64,000 bases of DNA, taken from Tetrahymena elliotti 4EA (Eukaryota; Ciliophora; Oligohymenophorea; Hymenostomatida; Tetrahymenidae). Under the pieces are notes generated by a model, which saw only the letters and a list, made by a program, of their open reading frames with translations, had not been told where the DNA came from and searched no databases. Position numbers and translations under genes: made by a program. Position 1 is the stretch's first letter, and the number at the start of each line of letters is the position of its first letter. The stretch lies in NCBI GenBank assembly GCA_000231825.2, contig JH720316.1:138826-202825 (forward strand), read 5' to 3'. This document shows positions 36,444 to 49,338 of the stretch, piece after piece.

Positions 36444-39400
36444 ATGCAATAGGACAACTAAATACCAAGCAAAGAAATATAGAATAATAAGGGGGATGAG
36501 AAGGCTCCAACCAATTCTTTGATCAAAAGAAATTAATTTTTTATAAAAAGCATTTCATCGAAGACCCAATCGTAGCGATATGCAAGAGAAGTATTCGAAA
36601 TTTAGATTTTAGCTGCATTATTTTGTTAAAGCGTTAATTTAATATGTAAACAGATTGAATTGATTAATGGAGAAGTTCTTTCTTTGAACGGATTTTCTTC
36701 AAAGGACTAGCTTGATAACACGCTAAGATTCAACAAAATTACAGTAATTATTTCCTTGATTATTTAGCTTATATTAGGCAGGTTTTAGGAGGGGCATTTT
36801 TAGCTCTGAGCGAAGGAAGAAAGGGGCCATGATGATGGTGCTTACTATTCCATCGTAGAATATAACATAATGGTATAAAATAAATAGGGATAATATTAAA
36901 ATTTAAAAAAAAATAGATTAGAAATTTCATATTAGTGATATTGTCAAACTACTTCACAAGGGTAGGAAACATTCTTTCATTCGCGACTTATCTGATTATT
37001 GTTTTATGTCCTAATTAATACTTGGAAGAAGCTAATAGGATTTCATTTTAATAGTAAAGAATATAATTATAGAATGGAATTATTAAATTGCATTTTTATA
37101 AATAATGAAACAAAATGAGAATATTTATTGAAAATAATTTATTAAACAAAAAGGGAGAGCTATCATATAATGTATTTATTCACTATTTTACTCACATTCA
37201 TCGGCTAAGCGGCAATGGAAGGGTATTTCGATTACTTAAGATATAAACGATCCTAAGAATTAAATAACAATCCAGCAACTATACTAGAGAGATTTACTAA
37301 TTTTAATTACTTTTTGAAACAATCAAATAAACAAGAAAATATTTCCATTTACAAATAAATTAAAGCACAAGATATTCAAGTAAATCACACACATCTAATT
37401 AATTCAATTCAATACAACGAAAACCATTTTTCTATTAAAATCAGATTGGAGACATTGTCTTTGTTCGTAAAAATGAGATCTTTCCTGCCGACTTAATTAT
37501 TCTAGACATATACAACACTTACTGCTCTTCAAATAACTCTTACAGTTGTGGAAAAACAACATAAAATAAAATATATCCTATCCCAATCACTCAAAGTAAT
37601 TATTTATTTAACATTCATTAATAACCAGTAAAAACTGTTCCAGTATTAACTATTTATTATTTTTCTATCAAAAAACGAAGTTCCCAAATTCTCCAAAATC
37701 AAAGGAAATCATTTCGATTACAAAAAAATACTTACTGGCAAAATAGAATATGTGAGTCCAACTGAAAGAAATAATAAATTCGAAGGATTTATTAAAGTCT
37801 CAAAAGATCCTGTTGGAACTGTGTTTGCAAAGGAACATGTTGGTCTAAGAGGGTCCATGCTTGAATATTCTGACTGGGTTATTGGTATTGCCATCTACAC
37901 TGGAAGAGAATGTTATTATTATTAAGATACAAATTAACACTGGCTATATTTAAAAGACAAAAAGCCACTCAGCTATTTTAATAGAAAAAAAGAAAAATAT
38001 TTCATTCTTTACTTTTTTCTTTTTATTTTTTGCTGTCTAATTAGTGTTATTCGAACCCATCTAAACACATGTTTTTCTGGATTACCAAAATATAACGCTT
38101 AAGGCAATCCTAGTGTTGACTAACAAACATTCTATATATCACTTGGGTATTTCTGTGATTATATGCTTTTCCTTCCCTAAATTTATTATTTTTTCTGCGA
38201 TCTTATTGAACTTGTATAAGCTGTTGTAGCAAATAAATCATTTGGATCTTAAACATGTAATTTAATTTTTTAATTCAGTTAATTATAGAAAGCTTTTTGA
38301 TCAATTTAACCTTACAAATAATTACTTGAGAGAACCTAATTTTACTTAATCAAAATCTCTTAAAAAAATTTATTTATTAATTAATTCAAGTTTTTACTCG
38401 AAAAATTTTTTATTTTTGTTTACATTTAATCTAAAAATTTATTTAGAAGAACTGTTAAAAACTGATAATCAATCTTAATCTGAACTCGCTCAACCACTTC
38501 ACATAATTGAAAAACCCAATACAGCTAAAATAGTTTTGGAAAACATACGTAAATTCTTTTAAGATGATATCTACTACCTTAAAAACTCCTCAAAGCCTAT
38601 TGAAGACCTCAGCCTTATAACTGATAGTTTTATTGATAAAACTGGAACTTTAACTAAAGGAAGATGCTTCGAAATAGATAGGATCACCCTTCATGACACT
38701 CAATATATTATTAGTGAGAACTTCTATGATCCAATAAAAATATAAAAATTTGTAAGCATCGATTACACAGCAAATGGAAATGAACCATCATGTAAATATT
38801 TTTAGAGAGATTTTTAAAAAATCATTACAATTTCATTTTTACACTCAAATTAAGCAATTTATTCATTTGCTTTTCAAAACAAAAAATAGTCAAAAGTAAT
38901 AGTTAGTTATTTCAATTCATTTTACAATTTAAAAAAAATAAATAAATTTTAACTAATTTCTTTTTATAAAAAAATTAAATGTAATTTTATGAGAACAAAA
39001 AAATTCTAATCTATTATGCAGTGAATTTTGAGTACAAAATTCATCATTTTTTCCAAACAAAATTACTTTTACTTACTTTATTGAATTGATGAATTAACCA
39101 AATAAACAAACAAAATTTTTTAATATTAAAAATAAATATAAATTCAAATGTAAAATAATTAAATAAATAGATAAGTAATTATCAAGAAAAGAATCTGTGA
39201 GTGGTAAAAAAACAAACAAATAGGTGATAACTGTGATAACAAATGAGGTAACAAATGACCAAAATGATATAGCTGGAGAAGAGGGTGTTTTTCTGAGAAA
39301 TGATGTACCTTAAGCTTACTTTGTTAAATAAAAAACCTAAGTAGATGCTAAAAACAATCGTAAATTTTAATTTGATTAGAAATATGAATTGAATTTAATA

Positions 39401-42400
39401 TGTTTATCAAGATTCAGATGTTAAGAAATTTCCATTAAACTTAAAAGATGAAAAAGATAGTATTGGAGATGAATAAGAAGAATAGGACAAGATTATTATT
39501 GATAACTAAAATGATAAATAACTTTTTTATTTTGATTCCCCTATTAAGACTAATGGAGCTGATTTATTGAAGCCATAACATAAATTAATAAAATTTTAAT
39601 CTGGATTGGATGATCAACAATTCAAAATAGAGAATAAAAGTATTGAAGAAAGTTAAGATATAGGTGAAATCAAAGTTGCAAATAAGCTATAAAGTTTTAT
39701 AAATGCAAGTATTAATTTCAATTCGGGCTATTAAACACACACACATAGTAAACAAAAAAATTAATCTTACCTTCAAAATTAAATTTATTATATTCTTTAT
39801 AGAAATGAAAGACTATAGAAACTTAGAAATGTCAAGGAGCATAGACACTGAATAATTCTTGTTTAAAAGAAAGATGACAAGTGCAACCAATTAATTTATG
39901 TTCACATAACAAAACGATTCTAGATTCTATGAAGAAATACAAAGCAATTCTTAAAGTTATGTTAATTAAAAAGAAGCTATTCTAGCTATGATTATTTGCC
40001 ATATTTCCAAGAGCACAGTCAGTAAAAAAACAGCAAATCTATACACAGATCATTAGTCTATTTATGATAGTTTGTTTATTAGTTTTGCTAATAGATTTGA
40101 ATGCAAATTCAGATGTGTTTCCCATTTACTCAATGGAAACATAGAATATATTTCCACTCTAGGAAAAAAAGTTTATCAACATAAATTCTTTATACCCTCT
40201 GTTTACAATGAAAAAGGAAATAGACTTTAATTATTAGTTCAGTGTGAAGAACAATTCTACATTTATGTCAGGTAAATTAACAAATCAGTTTTTTAATGAA
40301 AATATTAACAAAAAAATCAAAAGATGAATTTATTTTTATATTTTATAGTATCATTATTGATTATATTTTTTATGAATAAATTAATTAGAGAGGAAATTAA
40401 CACTCTTCCAACTTACATCAAGAATATTAAATAAATGAAAGAGAAGTTTTAAGTTTAGATATAAAACATGACTTAAAATGGATAAATTGGAATTGTATTC
40501 AGTAGAAAATTGATAACACCATTTTTGGCTTAATAGATGATTGAAAAATACCAAGAAATAAAATAAATTATTGATTATTCTTAGCTTCATAAGTTGACAG
40601 AATAAATTTATAGAGAGTAGCTCTATGATATGGAAGTTATTAGTATGGTTTCTATTAAAGAAAAGCTGAGTGAAGGTTCTTTAGAACTAATTTAGAATCT
40701 AAAAAAATCATAAATAAATATTTGGATGCTAACAGGAGACGACTATATAAGAGCAATAACAACAGCCTATAACTCACAAATAATAGAAAAAGCTAGTTAA
40801 AACGAAATAATTCATTTCAATTCTCTTGCTGATGAAGAAATTAATTTCCTCATTTAGAATTCTCTCTCAAAAATAAAACTTTCTTTAGAAACTGATGGAT
40901 AATAAATATTCACAAAATAAAAAGATTTGATCAAATGTAAATTAATCTAAATTCTTATTATTTTTATTCAAATCTTATTTAAATTTTATAGAAGTCACAG
41001 GCTCTAATAATGGTCAAAAATATATGGAAAAGCCATAAACTAAAACAAATTAAATGTCTTAATCAAAGAAATTTTACATGATTGTTAATGGTGAATCATT
41101 AAGTAAAATTATGTCTAACTAAAATTTTAAAGATCACTTTATGTTTTTGACATTTTTCTGTGAAAGCTTTGTCGGATACTCCCTTTCATCTCAACAAAAA
41201 TCAGATCTTGTCTCTATTAAAAAGAGTTTTGATCAAAGTAATTTCTTTCTTTTCTATTCATTTTTCACTTTACAAATTAAATTTACTCTTTTCAAACATT
41301 TTTCGATGCTTTTACTAAAACCTAGTTTATTCCCAAGTTGCAAATTGAAAATATTTCAAATTATCTAGTTTTTCATTCATTTTTTATTTTAGAATTGATA
41401 ATTTTTTGCAAGAAAATGAGGTTGGTTACCTCGGTTTTTAAGATTTGATAAAAAATTGTAAAAACATTAAAATTTATCAAAATATGTTTTTTCTTTATTT
41501 TATTATTAACTTTTAGAAAATAAATAATAATTTAGAAGTAGAGAATTTGCATTAATAATTAAGATTAGTTTAAATAGTTTTTAATTTTAAAAATTTAATT
41601 AGACAAGATATACACTTTAGCTATTGGTGATGGAATTAATGATATAAAGATGATGAGATAAGCTGATTATTCTATTCAATATATGGATAAGAAAAGCCAA
41701 AGCTTTCAGAGTTTTCATGGATTATCAGAAATAAGCGTGCAAAAGATTGGGGATATTAGCAAACTAATATTTTAGAAATCTAGAACAAGATCTTCAAACT
41801 TTGAGAGTGTGCTTGTATTTAGTTTTTTTAGATAGACTTTAATTTTTTCTACAGTTTTTTTTTGGAATTTTATGCAATGCTCATTTGGTGATTTGATTTA
41901 CAACAAGAATGAAATAATAATACTAAACACGATTTGTTTTATGATAGATTTTTTGATTGCTTACTTCTAAAAAGATAGTATTAACAAATAAGAAATATAT
42001 AAATACATATTAGAAGTTTAAAGAGAGAGAAAAGGTAATATGAAAAACAGTGTCAATTCTTTAGAAAGCAGTCAAAGATTTTAAAATAATATTTATATGG
42101 ATGATGCTTTATTGTATAAAAATAATAAAGTTCTTATCAATTAAGATGTGCTGAAAAATTTCTTTTTAAATATCTTGCCTTTAGCTTTAATTGGTGGTCT
42201 TATTTTGTTTTGTGTGCCTTATTATTCTCTCGGGTTAGTTAATAATTATGATGGAGTTATTTTTGAGAGAATAGAAGTTATTTATGTGTTTATGCTCATG
42301 TTTGTCTTCTTGATATAACTTGGAATATTTATTTTTTATGATAATGAAAAAAAAGTGGGACTTGGATAGGCTGTGTATGTGCTCATCTATGCTGTTTCTT

Positions 42401-45400
42401 ACTATTCTGCAAATTATTAGAATCTTAATTTGGATTAATTTATTAGCTCTAATTTATTGCTTTCATATGCATTAATTATAATGCTTTATATTGTTTATTC
42501 CCTAGTTTATAAAATTTTTTACCCTATTATAAAAATGGAGATCTAAAAAAATTTATAGAAAGAAGACATATCTGAAACTTCTAGCATATAAAAGGAATAT
42601 GTTGAATAGAGTTGTTATGAGTAGGATAGAAGTGAGATGATTAAAGATACTACTGAGTAGATATCTTAAATATCACCAGAGAAATTAACATTTGATATGC
42701 AATAATAAGTAACTACTGCTAACTAAAAAACTACAGAAGAGAATAACTTTTTATCTCCAAAGTAAAGCATGTATTATTCTCCTTAATAGGTTAAGAAGAA
42801 AAGATTAAATTTGGAGATTCCTAAGCTGTACAATATGAATTCAAGGAGGAGCTCTATGGAAAACGCTTCCAATTTTAATTTTATTAGAACTCAAAAAGTA
42901 GAAAACTCTTCAAGTAATTCACCTAGTAGAGATATGCCAGGTTAATTTATTTTTTCAGACAGGAGAAGCGATTCAGTGAATGAATTTCAAATAAACAGTG
43001 GAAATGATTTTATGGTTAATTTTAAAGAAGGTGCTGCTACAAATATTAATGCAAAGAATACCTAAGCCGATGCTATTGAATAATACTCAACTGAAATTAA
43101 TAACAATAATAATAATAATAATAATAACAACAACAACAAAAATGATAACAATGAAAACAAAAGATTTTCTCATTAATCGGGGCTAGCAGAAGCTGATAAG
43201 AATAATAATACAATAAACTTATTTGACATAAATTTCAGTTCCCTTTAGAAGAGAAAGCTTACTGAAGATAGACTGAAGATACAAGAAGATAATACTACAA
43301 GGAAAAGTTCTTAAATAAAAAACATAAACAACTTGAATAAATTTGAAAAGAAGGCAAACTCAGGATCTAGATTAGATTAGAATGAAAGCTTTGAACATTA
43401 GTTGAAGAATGTGCAAAGAAACACCCTATTGAGTCCAAATAATTTGAACAGTCCTGCATTGAATGAAATAAACAGCAGTTTTATCAATGATTAAAAATCT
43501 TAGATTTCTTCTGGCATTCAAAATGTCAAAAACTTCTAAAAAAATAAGAAGATTTTAATGCAACAAAATAAAATCAATGTAAAAACTAACCAACGCAATG
43601 CTATAAGACTTGCATTATAAAACAAGTTCATTTTCAAAGGCTATGAGATCAATGATATTGTTAGAATGGTTTTCCAAGGCAGAGAAGCTGACAAAGTAGT
43701 TATGGAGATCAATCCTAAAAACTATAACGATTATTCATACAGAATCAAGAACATCTTTTTCAAGTTCGACAGGGAAAGCGTAGAGAAGCAATTTAAGAAA
43801 CAAGTTGCAAGTGAGTGGAAGCATTTTAGCAGGATTTCAACTTTATTATTTTCAATGATTTGTGAACTCGCTTTAGCATAATTCATGAATAGCATTAACC
43901 ATTACTAATTTGGATTCAATACTCTCTGTGTTAGCTTTGGAATTCAATTCTTGCTCTGGGGATTCATGTTCACTCCAGTCTACGAAGAACATTTTTTCTT
44001 AATAAATACTCTATCACTCATAGTGAGAGTCTTTTCGAGAATTATTCTCATTTTTTATGACTTTAATTACAACATCACTATTCTTTAAGGACTATTTTAC
44101 TCTTCTATCATCTAATATAGTATCGTTATGAGTCCTCCAATTTAGCTGGCTGCTTAAGTTTTTCTGAGTATTACATAGTGCATTGTTTATACTATTCGCT
44201 ATCAAGAATCAATTACTTCATAAAATTTAGATTCCTATTTGAGTCTGTATATAATATTTTAAACATACTGCTTTTTTATATCTTTCACCTTATTTATCTT
44301 CTATTAAAACTGCACTTACTAAATCACAATGAGGAAAAACTTCGAAAAAATTAATAAAGTAATTTACATCATTTACTGTAATCAAGCATTATTTATTAAC
44401 AAACAAAATCTTTTTTTAAACTAGCTCTAAAATGAATCGAAGAAAATGAACGACGTCTTATCAATTTTGCTCCCTAAATTTATCAGAGAAAACATCTAAG
44501 AAAAGGGTCTAAGCTACTAGGAAGATCAGGGAGAGGTTGCCATACTCTTTTGTGACATTTGCGATTTCGATTCTGTGATTGAATAAGAAAAAAAGAATGT
44601 GATCAAGTTACTTGATAAATTGTTTAGAATGTATGATGAATCATGCAGCAACTATGGTTTATAGAAAATTGAAACAGTAGGTAAAACGTATATGGCAGCT
44701 GGAGGTAAAAATAAAAATATTTTATCACATATATTTGTTTGCTCTTTTTCGTTAATTTCATATTTATTTTTGAAATTTTATAAAAAATAATTAACTTGAA
44801 TTATTTAACAAATTCAGGTCTCAAAGGAATTCCCCCTGTCAAAAAATATTTAATAAACAATGAAAGAATACACCCAGTTACAAATACAGTATTGATGGCC
44901 TATGATTTATATGAAAACGCTAAAAAAATTACTTACGGACACAAAAATACAAAGCTAACAGTAAAAATTGGCATACATTACGGAAGAGTTATGGCAGGTG
45001 TTATCGGTGGTCATAAGCCTCAATTCTCTCTTATTGGAGATACTGTTAATATGGCGTCTCGTGTTTGTAGTACAGGAGCAGCGGATGCTGTAACTATTTC
45101 AGCTGAAGCAAAAGCCTAATGCTTTAAACAAGTAAATTTAAATAATAAATAAAATTTCTAATGAAAATGAAGGTCAAAAACCACAACAACAACAAATTGA
45201 AATTGAATGGATTAGAGTTTTAATTAAATCTAGAATTCCCCACCAAACTAAATTTACAAATTTGCATTTAAAAAATTTATTAATTTGCATTTTTTTTTTA
45301 ATTAATCAGATTGAGTACCTTAATAAAAACCAGCATTACTTTAACATGAAGTATAAAATTTTGTTAGTAGAGAAGAATGTGGAAGCAAAAGGAAAAGGAA

Positions 45401-48307
45401 TCATTTAAACTTTTTAGATCTTATTTTAAAGAGAAACAAAGAGATAGTTGAGTAGATTTTATAACATTGATCAAGAAAGACCTGCCTCTTCATCAAATAA
45501 TTTAGAATAGGGAATAAATAGCTTGGCCATGTCTACTAATTTAACAAATGGTTTAGGAAAATAGGAGAGTGAATAATCATAATAACAATTATAGCTATAA
45601 CAATAAACTCTATAGCAACATTAGAGATTAGGATTCTTTTCAAAGGTCAATTCAGGTTTTCCTTCATTCCAAGAATCTTAATTTTAATTAGAAGCCGCTT
45701 CTCCCCTTAAAAAGGGAAAACACACTAAAAATGAGAATACAAAGAAAATGATTTCAAACGTAAATATAGCAAATAACCATGAAATGACTCATTTTCACTG
45801 TTAAGATAGTAGCCAAAGACCATAATCCATTTTTAATGTAAAAATTTTTACTTTTAAATTATAACTCCTAGTTCATTTATTTGATTCAAAATTACTTAAT
45901 ATGATAACTTACTTACTAACTAAATATAAAAAAAGAATGCTCAAGACACTTACTTGAAGATTCTAGGTACTGACTTGGGGGTAGTTCCTAATATAGAATA
46001 TTAATTTGAAATAAAAAATGAGACTATAGACTTTGAAAGAATTTAATAAAATTTTAATGAAATAGATAATGAAATATCGACAATTTAACACAGCCATAAG
46101 CAAATAACAAATAAAATTAGTTTTGTAGATTTACTAACGGGTAAGTACAATAATGAATTTTGGATATTTTAAATGGAGAAAATTATGAATAGCAATAGAT
46201 CTATTAAATAAAGGGGATACATTTTGCTAATTTTCGAGATTGTAAAGTTAGTCATGATAAATCTAATGAATACATACTTAGGGTCTCAGGGTAGTAGGAT
46301 TAGTTTGATTCTTCATCTCTTTAGTGTAACCATGTTGATAATAATGACATTTGGCTATCAGAAAATAATAAAATTAGGTGTTAACTATGTCAAGCTGTTT
46401 GTTTTCACAGTCTTTCTTCTAATTCTAGGAGCAATGGTTTACGAAGGGTATGCATTTGTCAATTAAAGACAAAACAATTTTTTTACTGAAACTTAAACAT
46501 CTGTAGTGGTCATAGTTTTTAGTATGTTCCTGTCTATCAAATTTTACAGGTAAACAACCATACATTTACATCTTAAATAAAAATTAATTTAACTTTGTCT
46601 TTTAATTGGATTTTTTTGAATATTTACATTTCATTATAATGTAAGAAAAATAAATATCTTATGATATTTAATATTCTTTTTATATCATATTCTTTTTTTA
46701 CTCAAATCAAATCAAACGAACTTACTAATTAGCAATTAAGCAAGCTTACTAAATTTCTCTAATCAAAAAAATAAAAAAATTTATACCCCCTCATACTTTC
46801 TTTCTTTCTATCTATTTTTTTAGCTTTTTCTATACAAATTTGAATAAGTTTTGATCAATATTAATCTCTATATAAATATTAAAAATAACAAATGATTTGA
46901 TTTGATTCGATTCAAGTATTTGAATGGAGATAATTTTGATAAATTTAAGTACTCAGCATGTTACTTTTCAAGGTGTAAACATGCAAAAATAATAAATATT
47001 TTTCATTTTTTTAAATATCTTTTGATAAAATAATAGCATTTTGGAGAAAATAATGTATTCAGTAGCACTAATATTTATGTTCCTGTTTTTCTCATTTTAT
47101 AATAACATTGCTAATATTGAGTACTGCTATATTACTATTGCTATAATTTTAACTCAGCTGTTCGATTCATTCTAATAGCTTGAATTAAACATCACAAGTT
47201 TCTAGAACAGAAAATAATTAGATGCTAAAGTGAATGAATAAAATAAACTTCTTTAGTATTTATTGCCTTCTCACATCAGGGATAGATTCTTGTAAAATTA
47301 ATCCAAGACGATCAATCTGATAGATAATTTTGACAATGTTACTATTTTGTATGCAGATATTGCTGGATTTACTAAATATTCTGCCAGTGTAAGGCCAGAG
47401 AATGTGGTTTTCATGCTGAGGGAACTTTTCACAAAATTTGATTAAAAATGCTAGGAAAATAATGTCTTTAAGTTATATACGATTGGTGATTGTTATGTGG
47501 TTATGGGACTGGTGAACGTGGAAAATAGAGACTATGCGAAAGAAGCACTAAATGGTAAATTGTTACACAAATAGATTGCATTTAATAGGTATAATTTACT
47601 TAACTTTTGTCTTTTAAAAAATAGTAATCAAAATGGGTTTTTGTATGATTGATATTATCCAGTAAGTAAGGGCTGTAGTAAATTTCGATGAGTTAGAGAT
47701 GAGAATAGGAATTCACACTGTAAGCTTAGTCTTTGATTTTTTTCTTAATTAACAAATATTAACAAATTTGAATTTTTTTGGGTAAATTCATGAAGTTTTT
47801 CCTAAATTATTCCCCATATCTTACAAAAGATTAATTTTCGTTAGGAAAATGTTACAAGAAATTTCACATTTTTATTGCTTTTTTAAATAAATCAATATGT
47901 TTTTTTCTTTTTTCTTTTTTCTCTCCCCAGTTGTCTAAAATCAGTTTACACAATTAAAATTTTAATTTTCATTCATAATTCTTAAATTAAATCAAAAGGG
48001 ATCTATCATTGGCGGTGTTGTTGGAACTGGAGTAGTCAGATACGACATTTATGGTCCGGATGTAGTCATAGCGAACAAGATGGAGAGTAATGGAGAGAGC
48101 GGAAGAGTAATGATCAGTGAAACTACCTATAATTTAGTGCATGATATTTGCGAAGGAGAATATGAATTTGAATAAGAAAGAGTTGTGAATATTCCTGCTT
48201 ATTAAAAGAATATAAAGGGGTATTTGGTAAAAAAGATTGATCTTTAAGATTCTAATTATTCTCTAAGGTACATATAAAACGCCCATGAAGCGAATTAAGC
48301 TTAATGA
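36444..48307 (+). CDS. Guanylyl cyclase with N-terminal P4-type-ATPase-like half
   Basis: One multi-exon gene joins two modules. The proposed start is ATG 36444 (MQQDNQIPSKEIQNNKGDEK); first exons are tentative. The ATPase half shows EGYFDYLRYKRSQELNNNPA (about 37220), GDIVFVRKNEIFPADL (37440-37490), the phosphorylation motif DKTGT (38635-38649), MLTGD (40726-40740) and GDGIND (41626-41643). A single long frame (about 41603-44360) covers its last helices, a Gln/Asn/Ser-rich linker with an Asn run (about 43100-43160), and the first cyclase membrane block. Cyclase domain C1 (44430-45130) has CDICDFD, ETVGKTYMAAG and GDTVNMASR. A second membrane block (46190-47190) precedes C2 (47320-48230), with YADIAGFT, YTIGDCYV and GPDVVIANKME. 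The stop is TGA 48305-48307. This P4-ATPase/cyclase architecture is established for ciliates and apicomplexans. It makes cGMP at a membrane. The ATPase actuator motif (normally DGET) reads C-G-K-T (37547-37558), so transport activity is doubtful. Confidence 0.9.
44440..45130 (+). other. First guanylyl cyclase catalytic domain (C1)
   Basis: Metal-site Asp codon at 44554-44556 (C-D-I-C-D-F). The second metal position, usually Asp in I-G-D, is Lys (44683-44685). The purine-reading Glu is present (E-T-V-G, 44671-44673), and the usual guanylyl cyclase Cys is Ser (45027-45029, Q-F-S-L-I-G-D). The transition-state Asn and Arg of N-M-A-S-R are kept. By family knowledge, ciliate cyclases have their catalytic halves in swapped order, so this domain supplies the base-reading and transition-state residues and C2 the metal site. 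Confidence 0.85.
47320..48230 (+). other. Second guanylyl cyclase catalytic domain (C2)
   Basis: Both metal-binding Asp residues are present: Y-A-D-I-A-G-F (Asp 47356-47358) and I-G-D-C-Y (Asp 47488-47490). The counterpart of the transition-state motif reads I-A-N-K-M-E. It complements the altered metal site of C1. Introns interrupt it at about 47556-47620 and 47720-47997. Confidence 0.85.
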
Positions 48308-49338
48308 AAAATGATTTTAAAAAGAATAAATAAGTAAATTCTAATTAAATTTGCCTTATAAAAATGTGTAAAAAAAGCTAATTTTTACTGAGCAAAATAA
48401 ATAAGTAAATAAATAGTGATATAAATTATTATAATAATCGCAACACAATATTATTAATTTATTTATTTGTATTGTATTTTTTTCAAATTTTATCAAACCT
48501 TACCACCACATCAATTCATCGTGGTCGATGGATCTATAAATTTATTCAATGTGTATAATCTTTGACTTATAAAGTCTTTTATTTTATTGATTGATTGAAA
48601 AGAGTGATTATTTAATCAGCAAAATTAAATAAATAAATCAAACAGTCAGTCGTTCAGTCAATCAATCAAAGAGAGAATGAATGAATGTTTGAATTTTGTG
48701 TGAAAAATAATTAATAATATTTAAATGAGAGTAATTAATTATTTTTTGATAATAAGCAAATTATTATTATTTCTTCTTGTTTTTGTTTTAAATATTCAGT
48801 TGGCAATCGGTGCATTATTCACTATTTCACTAATTCATTTATTTATTGATTATTACTTTGTTAGATTTTGTGAATGCTTTTTTAATTAATTTCCCTCTTC
48901 TCCCAAGCAAGGGAGCGAAGAAGTAAATCGATAAAAAGAAAAGAAATTAAAAGGTAAATAATTTGAGTTGAAAAGGAAGAAATCAATCAATTATTAAAAA
49001 ATTTATAGAAATTAGTTTTGTCTAACACAAATAATAAAAATAAATAAAAATATAAATTGTATAAAGCTTAAATAGATTCACTACATTAATTTAAGCTGTA
49101 ATAATTGATCTGGCCTGGCTGTGAAAACTTAATATAATAATTACGTCAAGACATATTATATAAAGGCAAATTATTATTAATATCCCAGTTTAACAATTTG
49201 ACGAAGATAAGGTTTTTTTAATAATTTTTTTTTAATAAAAAATTACTTCTTAATATAATAATTGCTTGATTGCTGCTGAGTTGCTTGATTGCTTGCTTAT
49301 TTGATTGATTTGCACATACACAATAAAGAGAAAGCAAA
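48308..49338. other. Intergenic region between the cyclase and the Q/N-rich gene
   Basis: AT-rich with short GTCAGTCGTTCAGTCAATCA-type and TTGCTTGATTGC-type microsatellite stretches (about 48645-48690 and 49255-49315). No gene is supported. Confidence 0.55.

Noticed and set aside
42998..43186. A + ORF of 62 aa in another frame within the cyclase gene.
   Set aside because: It lies inside the long continuous cyclase frame; the Ile/Thr run is the shadow of the Asn run.
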